The notes under the pieces: generated by a model
The model's database searches: none
What the model was told of the DNA's origin: nothing
The model's input: only the letters and a program-made list of their open reading frames with translations
Translations under genes and position numbers: made by a program
NCBI RefSeq assembly: GCF_002261335.1
Contig: NZ_NEVL01000007.1
Span: 1-64,000, forward strand
Direction of reading: 5' to 3'
Source: Bordetella genomosp. 1
GTDB lineage: Bacteria; Pseudomonadota; Gammaproteobacteria; Burkholderiales; Burkholderiaceae_B
DNA: 64,000 nucleotides
In this document: positions 9,487 through 18,050 of the stretch, one piece after another
How the letters are laid out: the number at the start of each line of letters is the position of its first letter
Numbering within the stretch: position 1 is the stretch's first letter

Positions 9487-10055
9487 GAGGGGTCGGTCAG
9501 GGTGAAGGAGAAGGTCGTCCACGGCGTGGCGGGCGACCAGGAGCTGCTGTTGAGCGCGTTGACCTGGAACGGGCGCGGCAGCAGCGAGGTGTCCAGCCGC
9601 ACCCGGATCTGGCCTTCGTAGCGCTGGCCGGCCTCGAACTGGTCGGCGTCCGCCACCTGCCAGCCGCGGATGCGCCGCACCAGGTCCATGGCGTCGTCGA
9701 GCGAGCCCACCGGCAGGGACAGCTCGTCCTGGCCGGCGCGCCATTGGCGCGTCAGGGCGTTGTAGGTGATGCGCCAGGTCAGGCGCTGGTCGACCAGCGT
9801 GGCGTCGAACCAGTACCAGCGGGCGCGAGTGATGGTGACGTCGGCGGTGAAATAGAGCGACAGGCCGCGGCTCGCGGCGTCGCGCAGCTGTTCGTTGAGC
9901 GGGAAATCCACGTCCGCATCGATCACGAGCTTGCCGTCGCGGATCTCGGGCGTGACGTGCGTGACGCCCGGATCGGCATACGCGAGTTGTCCGCCCGCCA
10001 GACCGAACAGCAGGGCAAAACTCAGCAACAGAGCGGAAAACGAACGGAATTTCAT
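9483..10055 (-). CDS. DUF4390 exported protein
   Basis: A 190-residue protein with a signal peptide (residues about 1-27, ending AYA) followed by a beta-rich domain of the DUF4390 family, which is conserved next to ntrY in Burkholderiales. It contains FPLNEQLRDAASRGLSLYFTAD-type sequence and the tail FSFTLTDPS. The start MKFRSFS at 10055 gives the proper signal peptide. Its stop overlaps the ntrY start by 4 bp, so it may act with the periplasmic part of the sensor; that link is inference from context. Confidence 0.85.
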   Translation of the reverse strand: MKFRSFSALLLSFALLFGLAGGQLAYADPGVTHVTPEIRDGKLVIDADVDFPLNEQLRDAASRGLSLYFTADVTITRARWYWFDATLVDQRLTWRITYNALTRQWRAGQDELSLPVGSLDDAMDLVRRIRGWQVADADQFEAGQRYEGQIRVRLDTSLLPRPFQVNALNSSSWSPATPWTTFSFTLTDPS

Positions 10056-10084
10056 CGACTTGCTTTCAACACGACACTGTTTTT

Positions 10085-11419
10085 CTATTCTTGGCGATTT
10101 CCGGATTGCTTGGCAAACAAGGCGTAGAAAAACCCGTCGTGCTGTTGTTCGGGAGTCGCATTCGCGGCCACCGGCAGCAACTGGCCCGGCGCGGGCAGGG
10201 CCTGCGCGTCGGCGTGACGCGCCGCGAAGGCCGCGGCCTGGTCGCGGCCCTCGGCCGGGAAGATCGAGCAGGTGACGTAGAGCAGGTGGCCGCCCGGCTT
10301 GACGGTGCGCCACAGCGCGTCGGCGATGCGGGTCTGCAGCTCGGCCGTCTTGCGCACGTCTTTCTCGCGCCGCAGCCAGCGGATGTCGGGGTGGCGGCGC
10401 ACGATGCCCGAGGCCGTGCAGGGCACGTCGGCCAGCACCGCGTCGAAGGGCGTGCCGTCCCACCAGGCGTCGAGGTCGGCGGCGTCGGCGGCGCGCAGCG
10501 TCACGCGCGGGCTCTCCAGGCCCAGGCGGGCCAGGTTTTCGGTCACGCGCTCGAGGCGCACGCCGTCGGCGTCGAGCGCCAGCAGGTCGATGTCGGCACG
10601 CTCCAGCAGATGCGCGGTCTTGCCGCCCGGCGCGGCGCAGGCGTCGAGCACGCGCATGCCGTCGGCCAGCGGCAGCAGCTCGGCCGCGAGCTGCGCGCCG
10701 GCGTCCTGCACCGACCACCAGCCCTCGGCGAAGCCGGGCAGCTGCGCCACCGGGCGCGGCTGATGCACCACGATGCCCATCGTGCCGGTCTCGCCCGCGG
10801 CGACGCCGGCGGCGGCAAAGGCCGCCATCACCTGTTCGCGGCTGGCGCGGCGGCGGTTCACGCGCAGCGTGAGGGGCGCCGGCACATTGGCCGCGGCAAG
10901 CAGGTCGCGCCATTGGTCGGGGTAATCGCGCTTGAGCAGCGAGATCCACCAGTTGGGGTGATTCCACTGCGCCTGCGGGAACGGCGCGACCGAGGCCTCG
11001 ATGGCCTGGCGCTCGCGCAGGAAGCGGCGCAGGCTGCCGTTGATCAGGCCTTTATAAGAGAGCAGGCCGCGATGCGCGCCGGCGGTGGTGACCGCCTGGT
11101 CGACCACCGTGTGCGCCGAATACACCGGCATGCCGGGCAGCGGCTCGCCCTCGGTGCGCAACAGGCCCAGCGCCACGCACAGCAGCGCATCGGGCAAGGG
11201 GCCGGGCGAACGCGGCACCAGCTTGGCGGCCACCGCCTCGGCCCAGCCGAGATAGCGCATGGTGTGGGAGGCGACCGCCTGCGTGGCGGGGCGCAGCCGC
11301 GGCTCGACGCCCGCCAGCTCCTCGGTGAGCGAGCGGCCGGCCTGGACGGCGGCGACGGCCTGCGCGGCGGCGAGAAGGACGGAAGAAAGGGGCGGCGCCA
11401 GCGGGGCGGAGGAAGTCAC
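10085..11419 (-). CDS. rsmB: 16S rRNA (cytosine-967-C5)-methyltransferase RsmB
   Basis: A 444-residue RNA methyltransferase. An N-terminal NusB-like RNA-binding domain (about 10-150) is followed by a SAM domain with LDACAAPGGKT, the motif IV cysteine in ADVPCTASGIVRRHPDIRWL and the catalytic cysteine in YVTCSIFPAEG. This matches RsmB (Sun/Fmu), which makes m5C967 in 16S rRNA. The start is a GTG at 11417-11419; no in-frame ATG precedes the NusB domain. It is the first gene of the minus-strand operon running to trkH. Confidence 0.93.
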   Translation of the reverse strand: MTSSAPLAPPLSSVLLAAAQAVAAVQAGRSLTEELAGVEPRLRPATQAVASHTMRYLGWAEAVAAKLVPRSPGPLPDALLCVALGLLRTEGEPLPGMPVYSAHTVVDQAVTTAGAHRGLLSYKGLINGSLRRFLRERQAIEASVAPFPQAQWNHPNWWISLLKRDYPDQWRDLLAAANVPAPLTLRVNRRRASREQVMAAFAAAGVAAGETGTMGIVVHQPRPVAQLPGFAEGWWSVQDAGAQLAAELLPLADGMRVLDACAAPGGKTAHLLERADIDLLALDADGVRLERVTENLARLGLESPRVTLRAADAADLDAWWDGTPFDAVLADVPCTASGIVRRHPDIRWLRREKDVRKTAELQTRIADALWRTVKPGGHLLYVTCSIFPAEGRDQAAAFAARHADAQALPAPGQLLPVAANATPEQQHDGFFYALFAKQSGNRQE

Positions 11420-11587
11420 GGTCGTACCAGCTTGAAAATCGATCAGACCATAATGGTAGCGGACAGCGGCCCTCGCCCCCGGTCGGCCGCGCCCGCCGGC
11501 ACCCGGGGTGGACGGATCCGACGCGCGCCGTCACACTGGCGCCAGGCCCGCCAGCCCGGCCGCGCCGCCCCTCCCGGAAGCCTACCC

Positions 11588-12214
11588 ATGAGCCTGGCCA
11601 CCCTTGCGCTGTTCATCATGGCCAGCGGCGTGCTGATCGCCACGCCCGGCCCCACGGTGCTGCTGGCGCTCTCCAATGGCTCGCGCCATGGCGTGCGCCT
11701 GGCCGGCTGGGGCATGGCGGGCGCCCTGCTGGCCGACCTCATCCTGATCGTGATCGTGGCCTGCGGGCTCGGCGTCGTGCTGGCCGCTTCGGAAATGGCG
11801 TTCCAGGCGATCAAATGGGTCGGCGCGCTGTACCTGGCCTACCTCGGGCTGCGCCTGCTGCGCGCCGACGCCGCGCTGGTGCTGCCGGGCGCGCCCGCCG
11901 CCCGCCCACAGCCGCGTGCACTGTTCCTGCGCAGCTTCCTGGTGGCGCTCACCAACCCCAAGGCCCTGCTGTTCATGTCGGCCTTCCTGCCGCAGTTCAT
12001 CGCGCCGCGGGCGGCCCTGCTGCCGCAGTACGCCACCCTGGCGCTGGTGCTGGCGGTGCTGAACCTCGCCGCGATGCTGGCCTATGCCGCGCTCGGCGCG
12101 CGGCTGGTCCGGGCATTCCAGGGCGGCGCGTTGCGCTGGCTCAACCGGCTCTGCGGCGGACTGCTGATCGGCATGGCCGGCGTGCTGGCGTTGTACCGCC
12201 GCCACGCGCCATAA
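11588..12214 (+). CDS. LysE/RhtB family amino-acid exporter
   Basis: A 208-residue membrane protein with about six transmembrane helices. The family signature ATPGPTVLLALSNGSRHG lies in the first helix region, and LTNPKALLFMSAFLPQFI is the conserved second-half motif of RhtB-type exporters. These export amino acids such as homoserine, threonine or leucine from the cytoplasm; the substrate cannot be told from sequence. It is divergent from rsmB and is the last host gene before the island. Confidence 0.88.
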   Translation: MSLATLALFIMASGVLIATPGPTVLLALSNGSRHGVRLAGWGMAGALLADLILIVIVACGLGVVLAASEMAFQAIKWVGALYLAYLGLRLLRADAALVLPGAPAARPQPRALFLRSFLVALTNPKALLFMSAFLPQFIAPRAALLPQYATLALVLAVLNLAAMLAYAALGARLVRAFQGGALRWLNRLCGGLLIGMAGVLALYRRHAP

Positions 12215-12592
12215 TTTAGGGACGGTTTACTGGGCGTAAAATGACGGCCCTTCCGCTGCGCTCACCCTGCGCACGGATTGCGCAGCCCGCCCAACCGCTC
12301 CCCGTGATGCCACGAAGCGCTGCGGGCCGCGCCGATTCGCGGGCCCTCGCGCCGAACCGTGAATCCGGGTGGTGAGCCAGCCGTGCCGGTCCCCAGGGCC
12401 GTGCGCCAAGGCCACCGCGAACGCGGCGCCTGAACCCGCCGCGCGCGCCGGGCCCGCCACGAAACGTTATGACCGGCACAGCGCCGGTCCTCCCATCGGA
12501 AACGACAACCGCCTTGCTGCCCCCCGCCGCGAGGCCCGCGAATGACTGCCGCTGCATGGCCTGTGCCGTGCGCGAACCTACGGTGAACGACT
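12215..12592. other. Intergenic stretch upstream of the original rimO start
   Basis: These 378 bp between the exporter gene and the stranded rimO 5' end contain no convincing gene. A hairpin accggc-acag-cgccggt lies near 12475-12492 but has no T-tract. The region presumably held the native rimO promoter, now cut off from the functional gene by the island. Confidence 0.5.
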
Positions 12593-12754
12593 TTGGAAAT
12601 CCTCGAAACCTCCCGGCCTGGCAAAGGCCCCGGCAACGCCAACGGCGCTGACGCAAACGCCTCCGCCGCCTCGACGCTGGCCGACACCATCGCCACCGCC
12701 AACGCCAGCGGCCGCATCCCGCGCGTGGGCTTCGTGTCGCTGGGCTGCCTCTAG
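12593..12754 (+). pseudogene. rimO: Stranded 5' end of rimO (left of the island)
   Basis: From a TTG at 12593 an open frame encodes 53 residues ending RIPRVGFVSLGCL before TAG at 12752. Its last residues, VGFVSLGC, match residues 10-17 of the intact rimO at 18083 (VGFISLGC), but the DNA uses different, GC-rich codons. After the cysteine codon the sequence diverges at once into island DNA and stops. This is the original rimO start region, with a longer Ala/Asn-rich N-terminal extension, left behind by the insertion. Confidence 0.85.
12725..12750 (+). other. Left island junction (attL-like)
   Basis: Host rimO sequence encoding VGFVSLGC ends here. Compared with 18110-18135, about 15 of 25 positions agree, including the run ggctg followed by c/t and c at the crossover. 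To the left the codons are host-like; to the right the DNA is AT-richer. Confidence 0.6.
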
Positions 12755-12873
12755 GCCACTGAATCTATACCTTAGATGCGCGTTGGAAATTGTGCCGGAA
12801 GTCAAATTACGCTCTAGGATGAGCGTATGAAGCACATGGCGTTTTCATCGCTGCTGATGAGGAGAGGATCTCA

Positions 12874-13647
12874 ATGTTGTGGGCAAGATATTCAGGAACG
12901 GGCATTTTTCCACATCAGCGTTGGCGCGGCGAACTCAAGTGGCATTGTGATGCCTATTGGACAGATGCATCTGCGTGCCATCCTACAGTCCTTGTCGTCA
13001 CCCTAAAAACACTCTACGGCGGCGCATACGTGCGAGATGCACAATTGGTCTTTACTGAAGGCCTCGCAGGCTCGCGCCCACAATTCACGATGGATCGCTT
13101 CAAGCGCGGCGGTGGATTTAACCAGCAAAGCGCGAATGTGAGCGTAGCACTGCGGTATGAAGGTTCTCGGAGCACTCAAGTCGTCTTGAGTGGTCACTTC
13201 TACGAGCGAGGGGTTGGTGGGCAAATTTCAAGAGCATTCACATTAGAAGGGGATCTCGTTGAAAAAGGGGATGGCGACCTCCCTATGGAAAAAGCAGCCA
13301 ACGCCAAAACCGCGTGCAATGTCCGTCACCTTGCTGTATCGCTAGAGCCACTGCTGAAAATATTGACCGATGAAACTCCTCTGCCGATAAATGAGGCCGA
13401 GAGATTTCAAAAGCTATTGGTCGAATATCAGAATGGATCCTGCAGTACGACGCAATGCCAGCCGGGAAGCTGTGCTCTGCGTGAGCAATTCGACTGGCTT
13501 GCTTACCACGGATACAAGGACATCCGAGATGCGCTGGACTTCGATAAGAGCGGACTACATTCCGATCCTCCGAAGCTGCTAAAACGTCCTGGGGTCGAAA
13601 CCTTAAAGCTCACTTTCTTAAAGCAACCTGGCCACTACAACCCTTGA
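12874..13647 (+). CDS. Unrecognised island protein
   Basis: A 257-residue soluble protein I do not recognise. The first half (about 1-130) alternates short hydrophobic and polar stretches as in a beta-rich fold. The second half looks helical and carries a Cys cluster at 190, 195 and 200 (C-x4-C-x4-C), with further Cys at 25, 35 and 148. There is no signal peptide or membrane segment. The ATG at 12874 follows an aggagagga ribosome-binding site. It is the first gene of the island, 100 bp ahead of the HEPN-like gene. Base composition is like the rest of the island and unlike the host. A defence-related role is suggested only by its neighbours. Confidence 0.7.
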   Translation: MLWARYSGTGIFPHQRWRGELKWHCDAYWTDASACHPTVLVVTLKTLYGGAYVRDAQLVFTEGLAGSRPQFTMDRFKRGGGFNQQSANVSVALRYEGSRSTQVVLSGHFYERGVGGQISRAFTLEGDLVEKGDGDLPMEKAANAKTACNVRHLAVSLEPLLKILTDETPLPINEAERFQKLLVEYQNGSCSTTQCQPGSCALREQFDWLAYHGYKDIRDALDFDKSGLHSDPPKLLKRPGVETLKLTFLKQPGHYNP

Positions 13648-13747
13648 GCGAAATCGCTGGTGCCATCAAGCGGAACTCGTGTGTAGATAGATAGAGACGC
13701 TAAACTTGCCTCTTGCTACCACAGAGATATGAGGGGGCGAGATCGGC

Positions 13748-14137
13748 ATGGCTTATGCGATCGATATGGAGAAGGCTGCATATCGTCATTACGAAGACGG
13801 GTATGCGATGTTACAAAATCGGCGGCCGGACAATGCAGGCTATCACTTTGGCCTGTCAACCGAGTGCGTAATCAAGCATGTGCTATTGGACAACTATAGG
13901 ATCAAAAAAAGCGACGCCCCATGGATGGCTCACTTCCCGGACCTCCGCCATGCGGCCGAACTGTTTCTATCCAATCGCGCGCAAGCTGCGCGTCTCCGCA
14001 CCATCATTGAAGACCAAAACCTTATGCAAGGATGGCATGTGAAGATGAGATATGCGCGGAATTCAAGCGTTTCTCCAGCTCAAGCGAAGAAGTGGCAGGA
14101 GCAAGCAAAGAACACCCTTGGCCTCTTGATCGCCTAG
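13748..14137 (+). CDS. HEPN-like small protein
   Basis: A 129-residue all-helical protein. The pattern YRHYEDGYAMLQ, then AGYHFGLSTECVIKHVLL, then HFPDLRHAAELFL, and GWHVKMRYAR near the end follows the helices of HEPN/MNS-type proteins, where the middle helix carries the conserved (A/S)-x-E-x-x-x-K. The RNase motif R-x4-6-H of active HEPN toxins is not seen after MRYAR (RNSSVSP follows), so it may be a non-catalytic or divergent HEPN. A gagggggc sequence precedes the ATG. It lies 10 bp ahead of the variant ATPase gene, whose Shine-Dalgarno overlaps this gene's stop. Confidence 0.7.
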   Translation: MAYAIDMEKAAYRHYEDGYAMLQNRRPDNAGYHFGLSTECVIKHVLLDNYRIKKSDAPWMAHFPDLRHAAELFLSNRAQAARLRTIIEDQNLMQGWHVKMRYARNSSVSPAQAKKWQEQAKNTLGLLIA

Positions 14138-14147
14138 GAACAACAAA

Positions 14148-15638
14148 TTGCAGAACATTACATTCGACGATAGTGTATCCACCTTTGTGGGAGTGGTGGC
14201 TCAAACTTTGGGAATGAACACTGCTTTAAGCGGTCTGCTCCTTCGGGATGCTGCCGGAAGGTTGACATTGGTGACCGAGAAGCCAATTACGGCAACGCTC
14301 GCCAACAAGCTGTCGAAAAATTTAGTAGCGGTCATGGCACCTTATGTGAGGCCTGGAAGGGTTGTTATCAGCAAAGAAACTCCGGGAGTTGAATCGATTC
14401 TCGCAGGAGCGTTCTATGGCTGGGCGATGGCCAGATTCGAGCACAACGGGGAACCCACCATCGCGATGGTGCACATTGTCGATCGGAGAATCGTCGGGCG
14501 AGACTGGCAGACACAGCCTGTACGAGGATGGGAGCCTCCAGGCCCGGCACGGGTGGTCTTTGCGAGTCTCAAGGGCGGGGTCGGCAGGTCTACGGCACTC
14601 GCTGTACTTGCTTCAGATCTAGCATATGACGGTAAAAATGTTCTCGTTGTTGACCTCGACCTAGAAGCGCCAGGGATTGGAACAATGCTCGTCAGTTCTA
14701 ATACACGACCTCGGTATGGTGTGCTGGATTGGATGGTGGAATCTAATCTTCAAGACGTCGGGCCTGAATTTCTCGCTCAGATGATCGCACCTAGCGATTT
14801 CAGTGGTGGACGCGGCGTAATCGATGTGGTGCCCGCGGTGGGATCTTCTTCTGACGAGAATCCCCAAAACGTCTTGTCGAAGCTGGCACGTGCATACCTG
14901 GAAGATGCGCGTGACGGTGTAGAGGCGACGTTTTTGACCAAAGTCGGCAAGCTACTTGAAGCCCTGTCCGAGCGGCGCACCTATGACGCCATACTTATCG
15001 ACGCGCGGGCAGGTCTTCACGAGACAACCGCTGCCTCAGTCCTAGGATTGGGCGCTGATGTCCTCTTTTTTGGTATGAACTCGACACAGACCTTCGAAAG
15101 CTATCGGTTTCTGCTCTCCCAAATTAAAGAGGCTCTGGACGATCAGGACGCGATTAGGTCGACCCAGGCATACTTGGCGCATGAGCGAGACGATGAAGAG
15201 GAGCAGCCGAAAGAACTTCCTCTTCTCTCGCAAGAGTTCATTGGGCGCATTAAGTTCATTCATGCAAAGTCACCGAAGGAGGACGTCGAACAGACTCGCT
15301 TTCGCGACAGGCTTCACAGAATGTTGGTTGAAATGGGCTTCTACAGAACCGACTCGATCGAACTTGTGCACGATGAGCCGGAGGAAGGCAGTGACGCTAA
15401 GTTCGTCTTCCATCCTGCGATCGGCGTGGACGACGAAACAGCCCCGCATTATGCTTGGCCAATTTTTGGTAGCTCTCTTTACTCTGTCTTCGATCCCTTT
15501 GCTGCTGACGATGCTGACGTAAAAGGTCAGCCAGCTGTGGATCTGAAGCAGCTTGAGCCAACAAACTACGAAGAAGCGTTTGGCGAGTTTTTGAAAAATG
15601 TTCGCGAACGCATCCGTTTGCCGAGGTCCCAGACTTGA
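14148..15638 (+). CDS. ParA/MinD-type ATPase with KGGVGR P-loop variant
   Basis: A 496-residue protein. Residues 1-130 form an N-terminal domain of unknown function. A SIMIBI-class ATPase follows: deviant Walker A SLKGGVGRS (140-148), switch I VVDLDLEAPGIG (D169, D171) and Walker B AILIDARAG (D285). The signature lysine K142 is kept, but the P-loop lysine before Ser/Thr is Arg147 instead of Lys. From memory, this fits a family named KGGVGR-motif variant ATPase. The C-terminal 170 residues are acidic and unlike partition ATPases. The TTG start at 14148 has aggaa seven bases upstream; an ATG at 14214 is the alternative. The stop overlaps the next gene by 4 bp. No ParB or parS is present, so plasmid partition is unlikely. 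Confidence 0.85.
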   Translation: MQNITFDDSVSTFVGVVAQTLGMNTALSGLLLRDAAGRLTLVTEKPITATLANKLSKNLVAVMAPYVRPGRVVISKETPGVESILAGAFYGWAMARFEHNGEPTIAMVHIVDRRIVGRDWQTQPVRGWEPPGPARVVFASLKGGVGRSTALAVLASDLAYDGKNVLVVDLDLEAPGIGTMLVSSNTRPRYGVLDWMVESNLQDVGPEFLAQMIAPSDFSGGRGVIDVVPAVGSSSDENPQNVLSKLARAYLEDARDGVEATFLTKVGKLLEALSERRTYDAILIDARAGLHETTAASVLGLGADVLFFGMNSTQTFESYRFLLSQIKEALDDQDAIRSTQAYLAHERDDEEEQPKELPLLSQEFIGRIKFIHAKSPKEDVEQTRFRDRLHRMLVEMGFYRTDSIELVHDEPEEGSDAKFVFHPAIGVDDETAPHYAWPIFGSSLYSVFDPFAADDADVKGQPAVDLKQLEPTNYEEAFGEFLKNVRERIRLPRSQT

Positions 15639-17107
15639 CCCAGTTTGACATCATCCGAAGTGTGTTCCGGGATCTCGACCCCGCTGCCTCACACGAAGTC
15701 ACAACGCCTCCTGATATAGCTGAGGTGTACACGCCTTCAGACCACGAGTCTGCGCTTGATGCCGACCGCGCGTTGGTGGTGGGCGACAGAGGGATGGGGA
15801 AGACATTCTGGGTGTCAGCCCTAGCCGACTCTAGTGCGCGGAGCTATCTGAATCAGGTTTACTCTCGACTCAAGCTGGACCTTTGCGATGTACGCATCGG
15901 TTTCGCTGGGGTTGACATGGCCGCAGACGGAGCGATTTCTCAGGAGGTCTTTGACGAACAAGAAACTCGGAAGGGCTATCGGCCAGAACTGATTTGGCGC
16001 GCGGTAATTTTCCGCGCAGCCGAAACGGCGATCGCGAACTCCAAACCGATGCACGGGACATTTACCGAGCTGCTTCAATGGGCTGATGCTGACGCGGAAC
16101 GCTTCCAAAGCGCGCTGCGCGAACTTGATCGAATTATCCTGGCCAGTGGCAGAAAAGTAGTCATCCTGTTCGATGCGCTTGATCGCTTAGGCAGTTCCTG
16201 GGCTGAAATTCGCCGTCGCACCTTAGCTCTGATGCGAGTCACCCTTGCCTTCCGCGCTTATTCGGCCATTCGCCTGAAGATTTTCATGCGCACAGACCAG
16301 GCATTGGACCCGGCAATATTCTCCTTCCCGGACGCCTCGAAGCTCACTCAGGGCCGCGTCAATTTGTCATGGGAGAGGCGGGACTTATATGGACTGGCAT
16401 TTTCTCGCTTGGTCCTCGCTGATCCAGCCAGACAGGCATTTAGCGACATCTGCAGAGAATCTGTTGGGTTTTCGTTGGATAACGGCGCGAATCTTCCCAA
16501 CATGCTTAAGCACGATGAACCTGTACAGCAAGAAGTCTTCTCGGCGATGGCAGGGCAATACATGGGAAGCGATTGGCGCAAAGGAAAAACCTATGCTTGG
16601 CTGCACAATCATTTAGCTGACGCACACGGCCGGGTCAGCCCAAGGAGCTTTTTGGTTGCACTCGGTGCCGCGGCTCGAAATCGCCCAGAGCCCACCAAGG
16701 TGTTCGACCCAAGAGGTCTACAGATTGGAGTCCAAGCAGCCTCAGAGGCTCGCGTGAATCAGCTTGCCGAAGAGTTCCCTTGGATTAAGGCGGCGCTTGA
16801 GCCGTTAGCAGATCTTCGGGTGCCCGCGACGAGGGAGAGCTTCATCGAGCGATGGGATCGTGACGACACTGTAAAGTCACTTGTAGCGGCCTCGACTCGC
16901 GTTGGGCATTTGGTGCCTGTGGAATTTGGAGACACGCCTACTGACGCCACCTCGGATCAGTTGCTGCAGGCGTTGCAACGTATCGGGGTCGCCGAAACGC
17001 GGCCAGATGGTCGGATCAACATGCCAGACATCTTCCGTGTTGCCTCAAAGCTGCTGAAAAAGGGTGGCATCCCGGTCTCTTCTCGGAAAGGCTCAAGCGT
17101 GAAGTAG
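15635..17107 (+). CDS. P-loop ATPase partner of the KGGVGR ATPase
   Basis: A 490-residue protein with Walker A GDRGMGKTF at 50-58, Walker B VVILFDALDRL at 175-185 and a sensor-like strand LKIFMRTD at 214-221, as in AAA+/STAND-like NTPases. The C-terminal 150 residues look helical with a possible winged-helix fold (LLQALQRIGVAETRPDGRINMPDIFRVASKLLK). No transmembrane or nuclease motif is evident. The TTG start at 15635 overlaps the previous stop (TTGA) and has gaggt seven bases upstream. It is tightly coupled to the variant ATPase, so the two probably act as one complex; which one senses infection is unknown. Confidence 0.8.
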   Translation: MTQFDIIRSVFRDLDPAASHEVTTPPDIAEVYTPSDHESALDADRALVVGDRGMGKTFWVSALADSSARSYLNQVYSRLKLDLCDVRIGFAGVDMAADGAISQEVFDEQETRKGYRPELIWRAVIFRAAETAIANSKPMHGTFTELLQWADADAERFQSALRELDRIILASGRKVVILFDALDRLGSSWAEIRRRTLALMRVTLAFRAYSAIRLKIFMRTDQALDPAIFSFPDASKLTQGRVNLSWERRDLYGLAFSRLVLADPARQAFSDICRESVGFSLDNGANLPNMLKHDEPVQQEVFSAMAGQYMGSDWRKGKTYAWLHNHLADAHGRVSPRSFLVALGAAARNRPEPTKVFDPRGLQIGVQAASEARVNQLAEEFPWIKAALEPLADLRVPATRESFIERWDRDDTVKSLVAASTRVGHLVPVEFGDTPTDATSDQLLQALQRIGVAETRPDGRINMPDIFRVASKLLKKGGIPVSSRKGSSVK

Positions 17108-17166
17108 AGTGATCGGCTTGAGCCCCGCCTGATTGCACTTCGGCTACATACTGGATTCGTGAGTTC

Positions 17167-17991
17167 ATGGTGACTAATCGAACCGCCCCATTGTCAGACA
17201 CCATCATCGTGGCGTTATCGCAAGTCGTGGACGACGCCCAATCGGAACGTCGCGATCCGAGCCATTCCGACCTCGAGAGCTTGATTCGGCGACACGGGCT
17301 AGTTCAAGGAGATCCCAACAGTAATGGCCAAGTGGTCGGAAAAGCGAAGAGAGTTCGGGCTGTTCTGAATTGGGCCATTGAACATGCTTCGGAAGCGGGT
17401 GGCGCCTTTGTCATCTCATTCGTTTCCCTTGTCCGGGGCCATGGTGGTTTCCGGGACGGCTCGCCCAATTACGTCGGAAGACATGCAATCGATAACTGCA
17501 TTTCCGCCTTCGACTCCGAGGGATTCGTCCTAGGAACCGATGGGGACCTACGCCCCAAGGTACTAGACGCTCTATCCGGCTCAGTGCTTACCGCGGCGTT
17601 GAGAGCTTATGTTCAGCGTGCCAAGAGGGGCGTGGAGGATGCTGCTCTGGAAATCGGCACGGGGAAGGATCTTGTGGAAGCGATAGCTGCCCACGTTGTG
17701 CAACAGAAATTCGGTGCCTATCCGGGTCATGCGAACTTTCCCACGCTTCTAGGGCAGGCATTCGTTGCGCTAGGCTTAGCGACGCCCCATGACACAGCAC
17801 AGCCCGGAGAACCTCCTCAGCGGAGGATTGAGCGCGCGATGTATGAACTCGCCTGTGGCGTTAATCTACTGCGCAACAAGCAAGGGACTGGTCACGGACG
17901 TCCGTGGGTGCCTACAGTGTCTAACGCCGATGCTCGTGCCGCCATCGAAGCTATGGGGCTCGTCGGCGAATTCCTTTTGGCGCGCCTTTAG
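17167..17991 (+). CDS. Abortive-infection (Abi_C-like) family protein
   Basis: A 274-residue protein. The C-terminal region LACGVNLLRNKQGTGHGRP followed by an alanine-rich helix (AIEAMGLVGEFLLARL) closely follows the Abi_C pattern (RN-x-GTGHG, then FLL). The N-terminal 170 residues are mostly helical. Abi_C proteins are associated with phage abortive infection, usually with no catalytic site known. The ATG at 17167 lies 59 bp after the P-loop ATPase gene and has only a weak ribosome-binding site. It could be the effector of the cassette or a separate defence gene carried with it. Confidence 0.75.
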   Translation: MVTNRTAPLSDTIIVALSQVVDDAQSERRDPSHSDLESLIRRHGLVQGDPNSNGQVVGKAKRVRAVLNWAIEHASEAGGAFVISFVSLVRGHGGFRDGSPNYVGRHAIDNCISAFDSEGFVLGTDGDLRPKVLDALSGSVLTAALRAYVQRAKRGVEDAALEIGTGKDLVEAIAAHVVQQKFGAYPGHANFPTLLGQAFVALGLATPHDTAQPGEPPQRRIERAMYELACGVNLLRNKQGTGHGRPWVPTVSNADARAAIEAMGLVGEFLLARL

Positions 17992-18050
17992 GCGGACAAG
18001 GCAGTCTATGTGTGGCGTTGGGTAATGTTACGAACCGGCTCAGCCCCGCG

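Noticed and set aside
12755-12873. Integrase or transposase remnant at the left end of the island
   Set aside because: No reading frame with integrase or transposase motifs exists in the island; only intergenic sequence and the 12827 overlapping frame are there.
14148-17107. Plasmid-type parA/parB partition genes
   Set aside because: The P-loop is the KGGVGR variant, the second gene is a P-loop ATPase rather than a ParB, and no centromere-like repeats are seen.
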